NCBI RefSeq assembly: GCF_018883605.1
Contig: NZ_JAHLEM010000036.1
Span: 17,812-81,811 of the forward strand
Origin: Streptomyces niphimycinicus
GTDB lineage: Bacteria; Actinomycetota; Actinomycetes; Streptomycetales; Streptomycetaceae
DNA length: 64,000 nt
Direction of reading: 5' to 3'
The translations under genes were made by a program, and so were the position numbers. Under the pieces are notes generated by a model. It did not search any database. It was given only the letters and a program-made list of their open reading frames with translations, and was not told the DNA's origin. This document shows positions 56,123-64,000 of this stretch, piece by piece (the first letter of the stretch is position 1; the number at the start of each line of letters is the position of its first letter).

Positions 56123-57085
56123 GTGAACCACCCCGGGACCAGAACTCGGCCGCGCATCGCCGCGCTGACGCTGCTGTCACTCCTGGCGCTGACCGCCTGC
56201 GGTGGCTCCGGCGGCACGGACGGCACAACGCCGGCGGGCGCCCAGGCAGCTCCCGCGCCGACCGACGACCCGGTGGCCGCCGTACGGAAGGTGGACTCCG
56301 TCGCCGCCCTGCTGCCCGCCGACGTCGCCAGATCCGGCACCCTGAGGATGGGCAGCTCGATCGGGTTCCCGCCGGGCGCCTACTACCCGAACGGCCCGGA
56401 CAAGAAGCCCGCGGGCCAGGACATCGACATCGCCGACGCGGTGGCCAAGGTGCTCGGTGTCGGGCTGGAACGCCAGGACGCCTCCTTCGAGACGATCCTG
56501 CCCGCCCTCGGCAGCGGCAAGTTCGACGTGGGCACCGGCAACTTCGGCGTGACCGCCGAGCGTCTGAAGACCATCGACTTCGTCACCTATATCAACGACG
56601 GCCAGGGCTTCGCGGTCAAGAAGGGCGGCACGGCGCTCAGCCGGAAGGTCAGCGATCTGACCGAGCTGTGCGGGCTGACCATCGGCACCGGGGCCGGCAC
56701 CACCTTCGAGGCGACCCTTACCCGGCAGAAGGGGGTGTGCGCCAAGGCCGGGAAGAAGCCGTACGACGTGAAGGTCTACGCGGAAAACGGGGCCGTCCTC
56801 ACGGCCCTGCAACAAGGCCGCATCGACGTCGTCATGTCCACCATCAACGGACTGCGCTACCAAGCGGCCCAGTCCGCCGCCCATACCTCCTTCCTCGGCG
56901 AGTACCACCGCCTCGACGTCGGTTTCGCCTTCAAGAAGGGCTCCCCGCTCACCCGCGCCTTCCAGGCCGCCGTCAACGAGTTGATCGAGAACGGCAGCTA
57001 CGCCCGGATCCTCAAGAAGTGGGGCACCAGCGCCTCCGCGATCGACGCGTCGCGGATCAACCCGCCCGAACACACCCAAGGGTGA
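56123..57085 (+). CDS. Amino-acid-type ABC transporter substrate-binding lipoprotein (family 3)
   Basis: The GTG at 56123 gives 320 residues starting with basic residues and a lipoprotein signal ending LLALTAC. The mature protein is a family-3 solute-binding protein (LRMGSSIGFPPGAYY, GQDIDIADAVAKVLG, RLKTIDFVTYINDGQGFAVK). Two cysteines (ELCGLTIG, KGVCAKAG) are probably disulfide-bonded, as in many such proteins. It would deliver a small polar compound to the permease at 53243, which lies on the opposite strand beyond the monooxygenase gene. Confidence 0.9.
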   Translation: MNHPGTRTRPRIAALTLLSLLALTACGGSGGTDGTTPAGAQAAPAPTDDPVAAVRKVDSVAALLPADVARSGTLRMGSSIGFPPGAYYPNGPDKKPAGQDIDIADAVAKVLGVGLERQDASFETILPALGSGKFDVGTGNFGVTAERLKTIDFVTYINDGQGFAVKKGGTALSRKVSDLTELCGLTIGTGAGTTFEATLTRQKGVCAKAGKKPYDVKVYAENGAVLTALQQGRIDVVMSTINGLRYQAAQSAAHTSFLGEYHRLDVGFAFKKGSPLTRAFQAAVNELIENGSYARILKKWGTSASAIDASRINPPEHTQG

Positions 57086-57287
57086 ACAAGGACCCGACGA
57101 GGGGATCCTCACGGATTCGCCGTCGCCACGCTGCCACTGCCACCGCCTCGTCCGCCTCGTCCGGAGTCGGGCGCGCGGTGGGCTACTGGCCGCGCCTTGC
57201 CGGCGCTGCTGCGAAGCGGTCTCGTACCGGGGCGGCTCCGGAACAGGGTTTCACCGTTGACGCCCGGTGACGAAATGATCAACCAGC
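57086..57287. other. Non-coding gap
   Basis: No gene, promoter or strong hairpin was recognised in this 202-bp stretch between the binding-protein gene and the convergent permease chimera. Confidence 0.5.
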
Positions 57288-58436
57288 TCATTTGATCTGG
57301 TCGTTGACCCGGCGGGCGAGTTCGCCGAGGGGCTGCGCCCGGTTGCCGCGGGACAGCGGCCGGGCGCCGAAGCGGGCCGCGGTGTCCGGGTCGGCCACCG
57401 TGAGGACACGACAGCCAGGGGACATCAGGGTGGACACCGTGTCCAGCGCATCGCCGCCCACCAGGTCCAGCACGGCGTCGGCCCCCTGAGGAAGCGCGGT
57501 GGCCAGCCGGTCCGCGGTGTCATCGCCGTCGTACGGAACGGGCGTGGCGCCCAGGGACGCCACGAGCGCGTCACGCAGGGCGTTGGCGAGCAGGCCGAGC
57601 GTCGCCACGGTGATCACGATCGTCAGGCCGGGAGCCACCAGCAGCGAGGGCTTGGTGTACAGATTGGCGAACGCCTCGTTGAGCATCGCGCCCCAGCTCG
57701 CCTGCCCGGCCGAGCCGAGGCCGAGGAATTCGATGCCCGCCTGGATGACGACGGCCACGCCGAACATCTGCGCCGACTGGATGATGGTGGGTGCCTGTAC
57801 CACCGGCAGGATGTGCCGCCGCACGATGCGGGCGTCGCCGAGTCCGCTGACGCGGGCGGCGTCGACGTACAGCTCCTCGCGCATCGAGGTGACGGAGGCC
57901 CGCACCAGGCGGAAGACACCGGGGGCGAGGATGAGGCCGAGCATCGCCATCGTCGCATTGGTGTCGGGGCCGATCGCGGCGATGGAGACCAGCAGCACCA
58001 TGATGGCGGGCGCGGCCATGACGAGACTCGCCACCCAGCTCACGACGGCGTCGAGTCGGCCACGGTAGTAGCCGGCGAGCAACCCGGCCGGAACACCGAT
58101 CAGCAGGGCGACCGCCACGGCGATGAACCCGCCCAGCAGGCTGACCCGGCCGCCGTACAGCAGCCGTGCGAGCACATCCCGTCCGACGCTGTCGGCGCCG
58201 AGGAGGTGACCGCCGCCGGGCGGGGCGAAGGCGTCGTCCAGGGTGGAGCGGGTGGGGCCGGCCGAGGTGAGCAGCGGCGCGAACACACTGGCCGCGACGA
58301 TGAGGGCCAGCAGGACCAGGCACACCACCGCCACCCGGTTGTGCGGCAGACGGCTCAGCGGATGGCCGCGCCGGCGGGCGGTGCCCGGAGCGGGGTCGAG
58401 GGTGCCGCGGGTGTCGCGGCGTGCGGATTGCGTCAT
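57288..58436 (-). pseudogene. DppC-like ABC permease fused in frame to a zinc-type dehydrogenase fragment
   Basis: Residues 1 to about 290 are a complete DppC permease: HNRVAVVCLVLLALIVAASV at the start, GADSVGRDVLARLLYGGRVS, and GQASWGAMLNEAFANLYTKP to NALRDALV. From about 57560 the frame runs into a piece of an MDR/quinone-oxidoreductase protein (ASLGATPVPYDGDD, LPQGADAVLDLVGGDALDTV, GCRVLTVADPDTAARFGAR) and ends there. No DppD/DppF genes follow. The chimera looks like the result of a deletion that joined the permease to an unrelated gene. The permease part alone may still fold, but its operon partners are broken. Confidence 0.85.
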
Positions 58437-59375
58437 CGGACACGAACCTTCGGATTGAGCCGGCCGTAGGCGAGGTCCACCAGCAGGTTGACCGCCACGA
58501 CGATGAGGACGAGGTAGACCACGACGCCCATGACCAGCGGCGTGTCGCCGTTGACGGTCGCCGTCACCGCGGCGGAGCCCACTCCGGGAAGTCCGAAGAC
58601 CTTCTCGATGACGACGGCGCCGCCGACCAGGGAGATGAACTGAAGGGAGAGCACGGTCAGTGCCGGGGGCGCCGCGTTGCGCAGCACATGCCGGAAGAGC
58701 ACCCGCCGCTCGCTCATGCCCCGGCTGCGCAGGGTGCGTACGAAGCCCTGGCGCAGTACGTCGATGACCGAGCCGCGCACCTGCTGGGCGGTGGCGGCGA
58801 TGGCGCCGATGGCGAGCGAGACGGCGGGGAGGGTGATGGACTGGAGCCAGCCGGAGGGGGAGTCGGCCAGCGGTACGTATCCGGTCGCCGGGAGCCAGCG
58901 CAACTGGACGGCGAGGGTGGCGGAGAGCATCAGCGCCATCAGGAAACTCGGTACCGCGTAGCCGACGATCGCGGTCGCCTGCACCACCCGGTCGAGCCGG
59001 CCGCGCCGTACGGCGGCGGCGACACCGAGCACCACACTGAGGACGGCGGCCGGCAGAAGTCCGCCGACCACGATGGACAGGGACACCGGTGCCTTGAGCA
59101 CCAGGCTTTCGGAGACGGAGTCACCGCCGAACCAGGAGGTCCCGAAGTCGCCCCGGACGGCATGGCTCAGCCACTGTCCGTACTGGGCGATCCACGGCCG
59201 GTCCAGGCCCAACTCGTGTTTCTTTGGCGGCGATTTGCGCGGGCGTCGCCATATTGCCGGCGATATTGCGCGCGGCGTCGGTCCCGGTGAGGCTCATCAT
59301 CGCGAACGCCATCGTCGCGAGCGCATAGAGGAGCACCAGACCGGCCGCGACGCGGCGCACGAGAAAGGTCAGCAT
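58433..59375 (-). pseudogene. DppB-like ABC permease with 1-bp frameshift
   Basis: The N-terminal part (ATG 59375, GAAGGAACG upstream) reads LTFLVRRVAAGLVLLYALAT and continues to NMATPAQIAAKE. At 59219-59221 an extra A/T (CTTTG preceded by TTT) changes the frame; the rest (LGLDRPWIAQYGQWLSHAVR, GYAVPSFLMALMLS, FGLPGVGSAAVTATVNGDTP) resumes one base off and ends at 58433, overlapping the next gene by 4 bp. Removing one base restores a normal DppB of about 313 residues. It may be a recent lesion or a sequence error. Confidence 0.85.
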
Positions 59376-59457
59376 CGCGTTCGTTCCTTCTGCGTCGGCG
59401 GATGCGGGATCTGTCGCGGACGGGGCGGGGCGGTGTGCGGTCCGCTCCGCCGTCGCG

Positions 59458-59836
59458 TCAGCCGGCGGAGGCCATGCCGTAGATCGGTACCGCCGAGACA
59501 AAGGCCCGGGGCGTCACTTTGATCTTCTTGGAGTTGCCCTGGACGGCGTCCAGCACATCCCAGGGCGCGTTGAAGGCGTGGTTCTGGAGGTAGGCGTTGA
59601 TCTCGCGGAACGCGGCGGTCTGTGCCGCTCCCGGGCCTTCTGCGCCTTGTCGACCATGGAGTTGAGCTTGAGGTCGAAGTCCTTGGCGGGGTTCCAGGCG
59701 GCGCCCTTGGCCAGTTCGGACTGGATGAAGTCCCAGGGCTGGCCGGACTGGAGCTTGAACCACGACATCGCGTACTGGCCGGACTGGAGGGCCGTGAACA
59801 GCCGGGTGAACGGGATCTTGTCGGTGTGCGCGGGTC
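59458..59836 (-). pseudogene. C-terminal remnant of a peptide-type ABC binding protein, frameshifted
   Basis: One frame encodes DKIPFTRLFTALQSGQYAMS and then QPWDFIQSELAKGAAWNPAK to NSMVDKAQKA; near 59621-59640 the match moves to another frame (QTAAFREINAYLQNHAFNAP, VSAVPIYGMASAG) up to the TGA at 59458. These are the last ~125 residues of a family-5 solute-binding protein. The signal peptide and three quarters of the protein are absent; similarity begins abruptly near 59835. Together with the dppB and dppC remnants it marks a decayed transporter operon. Confidence 0.85.
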
Positions 59837-60016
59837 GCGTACGGCCGCGGCACGGGTGCCGCGGAGGCGGGCCGCACCTCGTGGAGCGGTCCACCGCCAT
59901 TGACTTCGGGAACGGGGATTGCTAGAGGACGGCCCTCTTCTGGCGGTTGACTGAGGCGTGTTCGCCTCGCCCAACACCTTCGTTTAGTTCGGTTACCTCG
60001 AACAAGAGGCAGTTGT

Positions 60017-60037
60017 TAATTTTCCTTGCAAACTAAT
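60017..60037. promoter_or_regulatory. ROK/XylR-type operator TTAATTT-N7-AAACTAA
   Basis: The 21-bp interrupted palindrome (6 of 7 arm bases match) resembles the TTAGTTT-AAACTAA box of XylR/NagC-type ROK repressors. It sits in an AT-rich stretch between the intact ROK gene and the decayed transporter operon. Confidence 0.55.
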
Positions 60038-60091
60038 AACGTCTTAAAGGAAGGCTGGCCGCCGGTGATCCACGACGGCTAGGTTGAGGAA

Positions 60092-61309
60092 ATGCGTGAA
60101 GATGACGGTCGTTCCGCCGACCGGGCACTGCTGCCCGCGGTCCCCGTCGGACTGCGCAGAGTGCTGGACCTCGTGGTGGCCGGTGAGGCGACCAACCGTG
60201 CCGAGATCGCGCGGCGCAGTGGTCTGGCCCGCTCCACGGTCGGCCAGCAGGTGGACCAACTCCTCGGCCGCGACATCCTCCAGGAGCTGGAGTCCGGCGA
60301 ATCGGTGCGCGGGCGGCCCCCGCGGCTGCTGACGCTGAGCCCGCGGGCGGGAACCATCGCCGTCGCCGACGTCGACAACCTGGAGACGCGGATCGCGATC
60401 GCCGACCTCGGCGGACGCATCCTCGCGCGGGACACGGTGCTCGTGCGGATCGACGCGGGACCGGAAACGGTCCTGGAGCTGGTGTGCGACCGGCTGTTCG
60501 CCCTGCTGGAGCGGTCCGGGTGCGACCCCGACCGGGTCCGCCAGGTGGTGATGGGCCTGCCCGCCCCGGTGGACCCGTGGCGCGGCTCCCCCCTCCGGCC
60601 CAACGGCATGCCCGGCTGGGACGGCTTCCCGGTCGCCGAACGGCTGCGGACCCGGTTCCGCGCCCCCGCCCAGGTCGACAACGACGCGAACCTCATGGCC
60701 CTCGGCGAGGCCGTGCACGCCCGGGCCGAAACCCCGGTGCTCTGCCTCAAGATCGCCACCGGGATCGGGGCGGGGCTCGCCACCGCGGAGGGCCGGATCT
60801 ACCGCGGCGCGGACGGCGCGGCCGGCGATGTCGGCCACATCCGGTCTCTCGGCGGCGGCACCGCCCTGTGCACCTGTGGCAATGTCGGCTGTGTGCGCGC
60901 CATCGCCTCGCACCGCGCCGTACTGCGGACTCTGGGCATCCCCGAGTCCACCGAGGAGGATCCGCTGCACGGGGTCCACGAACTCGCGGAGCGCGTCGCG
61001 AACAACGACCCGCCCGCGGTCCGCGCCCTGCGGCAGGCGGCCACCGAGATCGGCGAACTCGCCGCCATGCTCGTCTACATGTTCAACCCCCGCACCCTCG
61101 TCCTCGGCGGGCCGCTCAGCGAACTGCGCGACGACCTGCTCTCCGGGGTGCGGGCGGTGGTCTACCAGCGCGCCCTGCCACTGGCCACGCGGAAGCTGAC
61201 GATCACCACCACACAGCTCGGTGCCGCCTCGGCCCTGCACGGTGCGGTGGCCCTCGCCACCGGGGACGTCTTCAGCGAACGCGGGATAGCCCGGCTGCTC
61301 GTCGACTGA
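60092..61309 (+). CDS. ROK-family transcriptional regulator
   Basis: The 405-residue protein has an N-terminal winged HTH (about 20-75, TNRAEIARRSGLARSTVGQQ) and a sugar-kinase-like ROK domain: DNDANLMALGEA with the catalytic-type Asp, GIGAGLATAEGRIYRGADGA, GHI, and the zinc motif CTCGNVGCVRAIAS. Many such proteins bind sugars and repress ABC transporter genes. It is intact although the operon it faces (59836-57288) is broken. A paralogous C-terminal fragment lies at 45850. Confidence 0.92.
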   Translation: MREDDGRSADRALLPAVPVGLRRVLDLVVAGEATNRAEIARRSGLARSTVGQQVDQLLGRDILQELESGESVRGRPPRLLTLSPRAGTIAVADVDNLETRIAIADLGGRILARDTVLVRIDAGPETVLELVCDRLFALLERSGCDPDRVRQVVMGLPAPVDPWRGSPLRPNGMPGWDGFPVAERLRTRFRAPAQVDNDANLMALGEAVHARAETPVLCLKIATGIGAGLATAEGRIYRGADGAAGDVGHIRSLGGGTALCTCGNVGCVRAIASHRAVLRTLGIPESTEEDPLHGVHELAERVANNDPPAVRALRQAATEIGELAAMLVYMFNPRTLVLGGPLSELRDDLLSGVRAVVYQRALPLATRKLTITTTQLGAASALHGAVALATGDVFSERGIARLLVD

Positions 61310-61366
61310 GGGCTACCGGCCGGGGCCACGGACCAGGGGCTCCGGACTGGGGCCACGCGCTGGGGG

Positions 61367-62179
61367 CTACGGCTCGGTGCGGTATGCCTCGATCACCGAA
61401 AGCCGGGTGGTGACGGCGTCCGACGCGGTCCGCAGCGCCGCGAGCGTACGGGGCACGTTCTGGCGTGCCGTGGGGGCGACGACCGACAGCGCGCCCAGGT
61501 AGGTGCCGTCCCGCGGCCCGCGCACGGGCACGGCCACGGCGGTATAGCCGAGCCGGTGCTCCTCGCAGTCGGTGGCGTAGCCCTGCTCCTGGATGCGGAC
61601 GAGTTCGCCCGGGAGCCGGTCGGCGGTGAGGGTACGGGCGGTCATCCGGCGCATATGGGGGGCCAGCCGCGCCAGCGGGTACTGCTCGGGCAGCAGGGCC
61701 AGGGTGAGCTTTCCCGGGGCGGTGCTGTGCAGTTGGAGCAGCCGCCCGCCGATCGAGGCCCCGGCCCGGTTGCGGTGGCGGCCCGCGTTGTCGATGCACA
61801 GCAGCTCGCTGCCGTTCGGCACGGACAGGCTCACCGGGCTGTCGAGGGCCTGCGCGAGGTTCTCCAGGGCAGGTCGTGCGGCGTGGCGCAGGGTGCGCTG
61901 CCGGGGCGCGCGCAGGCCGATCGAGTACAACAGCAGGCCGAGCCGGTAGTCCGAGCCGTCCCGCTCCAGCATTTCGCAGGCGACGAGGTCCTGGCAGAGC
62001 CGGTGCACCGTGGCCTTGGCGACCCCGGTGCGCGCCGTCAGCTCCGTGAGACTGAGGGCGAGGTCGCCGTCGCCGAACGCGGACAGGATGAGCCCGACCT
62101 TGCCGAGGACGGACCTGGGGGACCGCCCGTCCGACCGGGCTTCCTCGCCGTTGCCACGAGGTACCGATGCAGTCGTCAC
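61367..62179 (-). CDS. IclR-family transcriptional regulator
   Basis: The GTG at 62179 follows GAGGAGGG and gives 270 residues. It has an IclR HTH at about 22-80 (LSLTELTARTGVAKATVHRL) and an effector domain with HSTAPGKLTLALLPE, TARTLTADRLPGELVRIQEQ and GYATDCEEHRLGYTAVAVPV. IclR proteins respond to aromatic acids, glyoxylate or similar. It may regulate the ferredoxin/reductase genes that end 151 bp upstream on the same strand, or a distant locus. Confidence 0.9.
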   Translation of the reverse strand: MTTASVPRGNGEEARSDGRSPRSVLGKVGLILSAFGDGDLALSLTELTARTGVAKATVHRLCQDLVACEMLERDGSDYRLGLLLYSIGLRAPRQRTLRHAARPALENLAQALDSPVSLSVPNGSELLCIDNAGRHRNRAGASIGGRLLQLHSTAPGKLTLALLPEQYPLARLAPHMRRMTARTLTADRLPGELVRIQEQGYATDCEEHRLGYTAVAVPVRGPRDGTYLGALSVVAPTARQNVPRTLAALRTASDAVTTRLSVIEAYRTEP

Positions 62180-62290
62180 GACATGCCCTCCTCGCCCGCT
62201 GGTGTGCCTCGACCAAGGACACCATTAGTTCTGAGGATGGACAATATAGAGATTTTTTTGCCTGGTAGGAATGGTGTGAGTGGTCGGAAT

Positions 62291-62307
62291 CCGGTGGGGG
62301 CCACCGG
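62291..62307. terminator. Short hairpin after the ferredoxin gene
   Basis: CCGGTGG-GGG-CCACCGG forms a 7-bp stem 24 bp beyond the ferredoxin stop. An AT-rich stretch (62228-62262) beside it probably carries the IclR promoter. Confidence 0.4.
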
Positions 62308-62330
62308 CTGGAGCGCCGCGTCCAGTGCGC

Positions 62331-62651
62331 TCAGCCGCCCCCCACCAGAGCGGTGTCGGCGCCCAGTGGGCCGACCGCCCCGGCGCCACCGGGGGTGCCC
62401 AGCGGGGCGTCCCGGCCGGGCAGGACCTCCTCGAAGAACCGCCGGTTGTCCGCGCGGTGCTCGGGATCCGCCTTCCGGTCCACGGTGATCGCCTGCTCCG
62501 GGCAGGCGACCTCGCAGGCGCCGCAGTCGATGCACTCCACCGGGTTGATGTAGAGCTTGCGCTCGCCCTCGTAGATGCAGTCGACCGGGCACTCCTCCAT
62601 GCAGGACCGATCCATGATGTCAACGCAGGACGCGCCGATGACGTAGGCCAT
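62331..62651 (-). CDS. fdxA: 7Fe-type ferredoxin (FdxA-like)
   Basis: This 106-residue protein starts MAYVIGASCVDIMDRSCMEE; Cys in ASC, RSCMEECPVDC supply the [3Fe-4S] site and ECIDCGACEVACP the [4Fe-4S] site, as in actinobacterial FdxA. The C-terminus after ~residue 80 is a Gly/Ala-rich tail (GTPGGAGAVGPLG) longer than usual. It lies 1 bp after the end of the reductase gene, so the two should form an electron-transfer pair feeding, for example, a cytochrome P450. Confidence 0.92.
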   Translation of the reverse strand: MAYVIGASCVDIMDRSCMEECPVDCIYEGERKLYINPVECIDCGACEVACPEQAITVDRKADPEHRADNRRFFEEVLPGRDAPLGTPGGAGAVGPLGADTALVGGG

Positions 62652-62652
62652 G

Positions 62653-63672
62653 TCAGTTCTCCTTCTCGGTGGAATGCCCGGGGAACAGCGCCGCCTCCGG
62701 GTCGATGACCGTGGCGGCGTTGTTGACGGCCGTGGCGGCCTCGCCGAAGCCGACGGAGATCAGGCGCACCTTGCCCGGGTAGTCGGTGATGTCGCCGGCC
62801 GCGAAGACGCGGGGGAGGTTGGTGGCCATGTGGGTGTCCACGGCGATTCGGCGCGCCTCCAGGGTGAGGCCCCAGTCCCGCAGCGGGCCGAGGTCGGCGA
62901 TGAAGCCGAGGGCCGCCACCACGGTCTGCGCGGGGAGGCGCGTGGTGTCCTTCGTCACGCGGTGGCGGATCTCGACCTCCTCCAGCAGCACGCCGCCGTA
63001 CAGGCCGCTGACCTCGGAGTCGGTAAGGATCTCGATGCCCAGTGCCCGGACCTTCTCCACCGACGCGCGGTGGGCGCGGAACCGCGCGGTGCGGTGCACC
63101 AGCCGGACCGAGCGCGCCATGGGCGCCAGCAGGGCCGCCCAGTCGAAGGCGCTGTCGCCACCGCCGACGACCACCACGTCATGGCCGGCGTGGGCGGTGG
63201 GGTCGGGCACGAAGTACACCTGGCCGCGGCCGAGGAAGTCCTCCCCGGCCGGCAGCGGGCGGGGAGTGAAGGTCCCCACGCCACCGGTGATCACCACCGC
63301 CCCGGCCCGTACGGTCGTCCCCCGGTCGCTGCGGACCACGGGCAGGCCGTCGTCGTAGGACAGCTCCGTCGCGCGGTGGCCGAGGAGATAGCGGGTGCCA
63401 TGTGTCTCCGCCTGGGCGACCAGGTTGTCGACCAGGTCGCGGCCGCGGACCGAGGCGAATCCGGCGATGTCGAAGATTGGTTTCTCCGGGTACATCGCGC
63501 TGATCTGGCCGCCCCGCTGGGGCAGCACATCCATCACGGCGACCCGCAGTCCGCGGAAGCCCGCGCAGTAGGCGCCGTACAGGCCCGACGGGCCGGCGCC
63601 GATGATCAGGATGTCCGTCTCGACCACCGCCGCGTCCTTTGCGGCGACCGGCTCAACGTTGAGAACGCTCAT
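62653..63672 (-). CDS. Ferredoxin-NAD(P)+ reductase of the thioredoxin-reductase-like type
   Basis: The 339-residue flavoprotein has two dinucleotide-binding motifs: IIGAGPSGLYGAYCAGFRG for FAD (about 22-40) and VVVGGGDSAFDWAALL for NAD(P)H, plus the FAGDITDYPGKVRLISVGFG segment. The CxxC of thioredoxin reductase is missing, as in TR-type ferredoxin reductases. TTGGAC (63704-63709) and TACGCT (63681-63686) on the minus strand form a promoter with a 17-bp spacer, and the ATG at 63672 follows 8 nt later without a Shine-Dalgarno sequence. Confidence 0.9.
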   Translation of the reverse strand: MSVLNVEPVAAKDAAVVETDILIIGAGPSGLYGAYCAGFRGLRVAVMDVLPQRGGQISAMYPEKPIFDIAGFASVRGRDLVDNLVAQAETHGTRYLLGHRATELSYDDGLPVVRSDRGTTVRAGAVVITGGVGTFTPRPLPAGEDFLGRGQVYFVPDPTAHAGHDVVVVGGGDSAFDWAALLAPMARSVRLVHRTARFRAHRASVEKVRALGIEILTDSEVSGLYGGVLLEEVEIRHRVTKDTTRLPAQTVVAALGFIADLGPLRDWGLTLEARRIAVDTHMATNLPRVFAAGDITDYPGKVRLISVGFGEAATAVNNAATVIDPEAALFPGHSTEKEN

Positions 63673-63680
63673 GGAAAGGG

Positions 63681-63709
63681 AGCGTAGGCAGGCCCGGATC
63701 ACGGTCCAA
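63681..63709 (-). promoter_or_regulatory. Promoter of the ferredoxin reductase/ferredoxin operon
   Basis: On the minus strand TTGGAC and TACGCT are separated by exactly 17 bp, and the -10 ends 8 nt before the ATG, so the transcript is nearly or fully leaderless. Confidence 0.6.
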
Positions 63710-63726
63710 TGGAATCGGTCCGCCTG

Positions 63727-63780
63727 CCGGGACACGGCGAGCAACCGGTGGCGCCGGGACACGGCGAGCAACCGGTGGCG
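63727..63780. repeat. Perfect 27-bp tandem duplication
   Basis: Two identical 27-bp units, each starting CCGGGACACGGCGAGC, are adjacent directly upstream of the reductase promoter. A third partial unit (CCCGGACACCG) follows. Confidence 0.85.
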
Positions 63781-63805
63781 CCCGGACACCGTGGCCCGGA
63801 CACAC

Positions 63806-63855
63806 GGGAGCGGTGGAACCCAAGGCCCCTGTCAGCCTTGGGTTCCACCGCTCCC
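63806..63855. terminator. Strong 20-bp hairpin terminator
   Basis: A perfect 20-bp stem (63806-63825 with 63836-63855, starting GGGAGCGGTGG) with a 10-nt loop follows the gene that enters from the right edge (stop at 63883). Confidence 0.85.
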
Positions 63856-63882
63856 GCACCCGCACCCGGACGAGCCGGGCTC

Positions 63883-64000
63883 TCACCCGGCGAGCGTCAC
63901 CTCCACCGTCCCCGTGACGCATTCGGAGCCGTCGGCCTTGAGGATCCGCGCGTCAAGACGGACCCGCCCGCCCTCGACCGAGGACACCGTCGCGGCCCAG
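63883..64000 (-). CDS. C-terminal end of a hot-dog-fold protein (partial)
   Basis: The last 38 residues of a minus-strand gene are visible; the rest lies beyond the window. The segment (SSVEGGRVRLDARILKADGS, then VTGTVEVTLAG) has the alternating strand pattern of the last beta strands of MaoC/acyl-dehydratase-like hot-dog proteins. The assignment is tentative given the length. Confidence 0.5.
   Translation of the reverse strand, partial: WAATVSSVEGGRVRLDARILKADGSECVTGTVEVTLAG

Noticed and set aside
1..64000. tRNA, rRNA, integrase, transposase or prophage genes
   Set aside because: None could be recognised by reading either strand; the gene remnants show no adjoining intact mobile-element gene.

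Overview
The window looks like chromosomal DNA of a Streptomyces or a close relative. GC content is high with strongly GC-biased third codon positions, GTG starts are frequent, several transcripts look leaderless, and regulators are dense: four TetR, two HxlR, two GntR, and one each of XRE-cupin, AraC, LacI, WYL, CGNR, ROK and IclR, plus a FixL/FixJ-type two-component pair. No rRNA, tRNA, CRISPR array, prophage module or intact transposase gene was recognised. The density of small regulator-plus-catabolism cassettes and of broken genes fits an accessory or arm-proximal region.

Layout: 1-0.9 kb, end of a stand-alone acyltransferase. 1.1-3.5 kb, TetR gene beside a truncated hydrolase, then an hxlR/ridA pair with a shared upstream element. 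3.6-5.0 kb, secreted protein. 5.1-6.6 kb, YeeE/YedE sulfur-type transporter behind a cysteine-containing mini-ORF. 6.7-8.6 kb, XRE-cupin regulator, methyltransferase, DinB-like protein. 8.7-11.8 kb, GntR regulator, nitrilase and APC permease. 11.9-14.5 kb, AraC regulator, two lipoproteins and a ferritin-like protein. 14.7-19.3 kb, PaoABC-type molybdenum aldehyde oxidase operon under a divergent TetR with paired operators. 19.3-24.6 kb, operon of two Gfo/Idh/MocA dehydrogenases, an SDR and a phytanoyl-CoA-dioxygenase-like enzyme, divergent from lacI. 24.7-31.4 kb, small stress and metabolic genes with gene remnants. 31.6-36.0 kb, GntR regulator, ADP-ribosylglycohydrolase, NCS1 permease and PfkB kinase. 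36.0-38.8 kb, TetR, SDR, tautomerase and a PfpI protein. 38.8-42.0 kb, PPOX flavoprotein, VanB-type reductase and siderophore-interacting protein under TetR. 42.1-45.8 kb, asnB and an N-terminally extended GAPDH.

From 45.8 to 61.3 kb the region mixes decay and function. Two paralogous loci, each a ROK regulator divergent from a peptide-type ABC transporter, are both wrecked. The first (45.85-47.99 kb) keeps a ROK tail, a permease tail, an ATPase lacking its signature motif and Walker B, and a frameshifted second ATPase. The second (57.3-61.3 kb) keeps a truncated binding protein, a frameshifted permease and a permease fused to a dehydrogenase fragment, beside an intact ROK gene. Between them lie a two-component system with an iac-like (indole-3-acetate-type) oxygenase cassette (48.0-53.2 kb) and a sulfonate-type cassette (53.2-57.1 kb: amino-acid-type ABC permease, SsuD-like monooxygenase behind a Cys-Cys leader peptide, and binding protein). 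The window ends with IclR, a 7Fe-type ferredoxin with its reductase, and the tail of a gene running off the edge.

Recurrent themes are divergent regulator/target pairs with clear palindromic operators, candidate cysteine-responsive leader peptides before sulfur genes, and degenerate tandem repeats that start at or just after stop codons.
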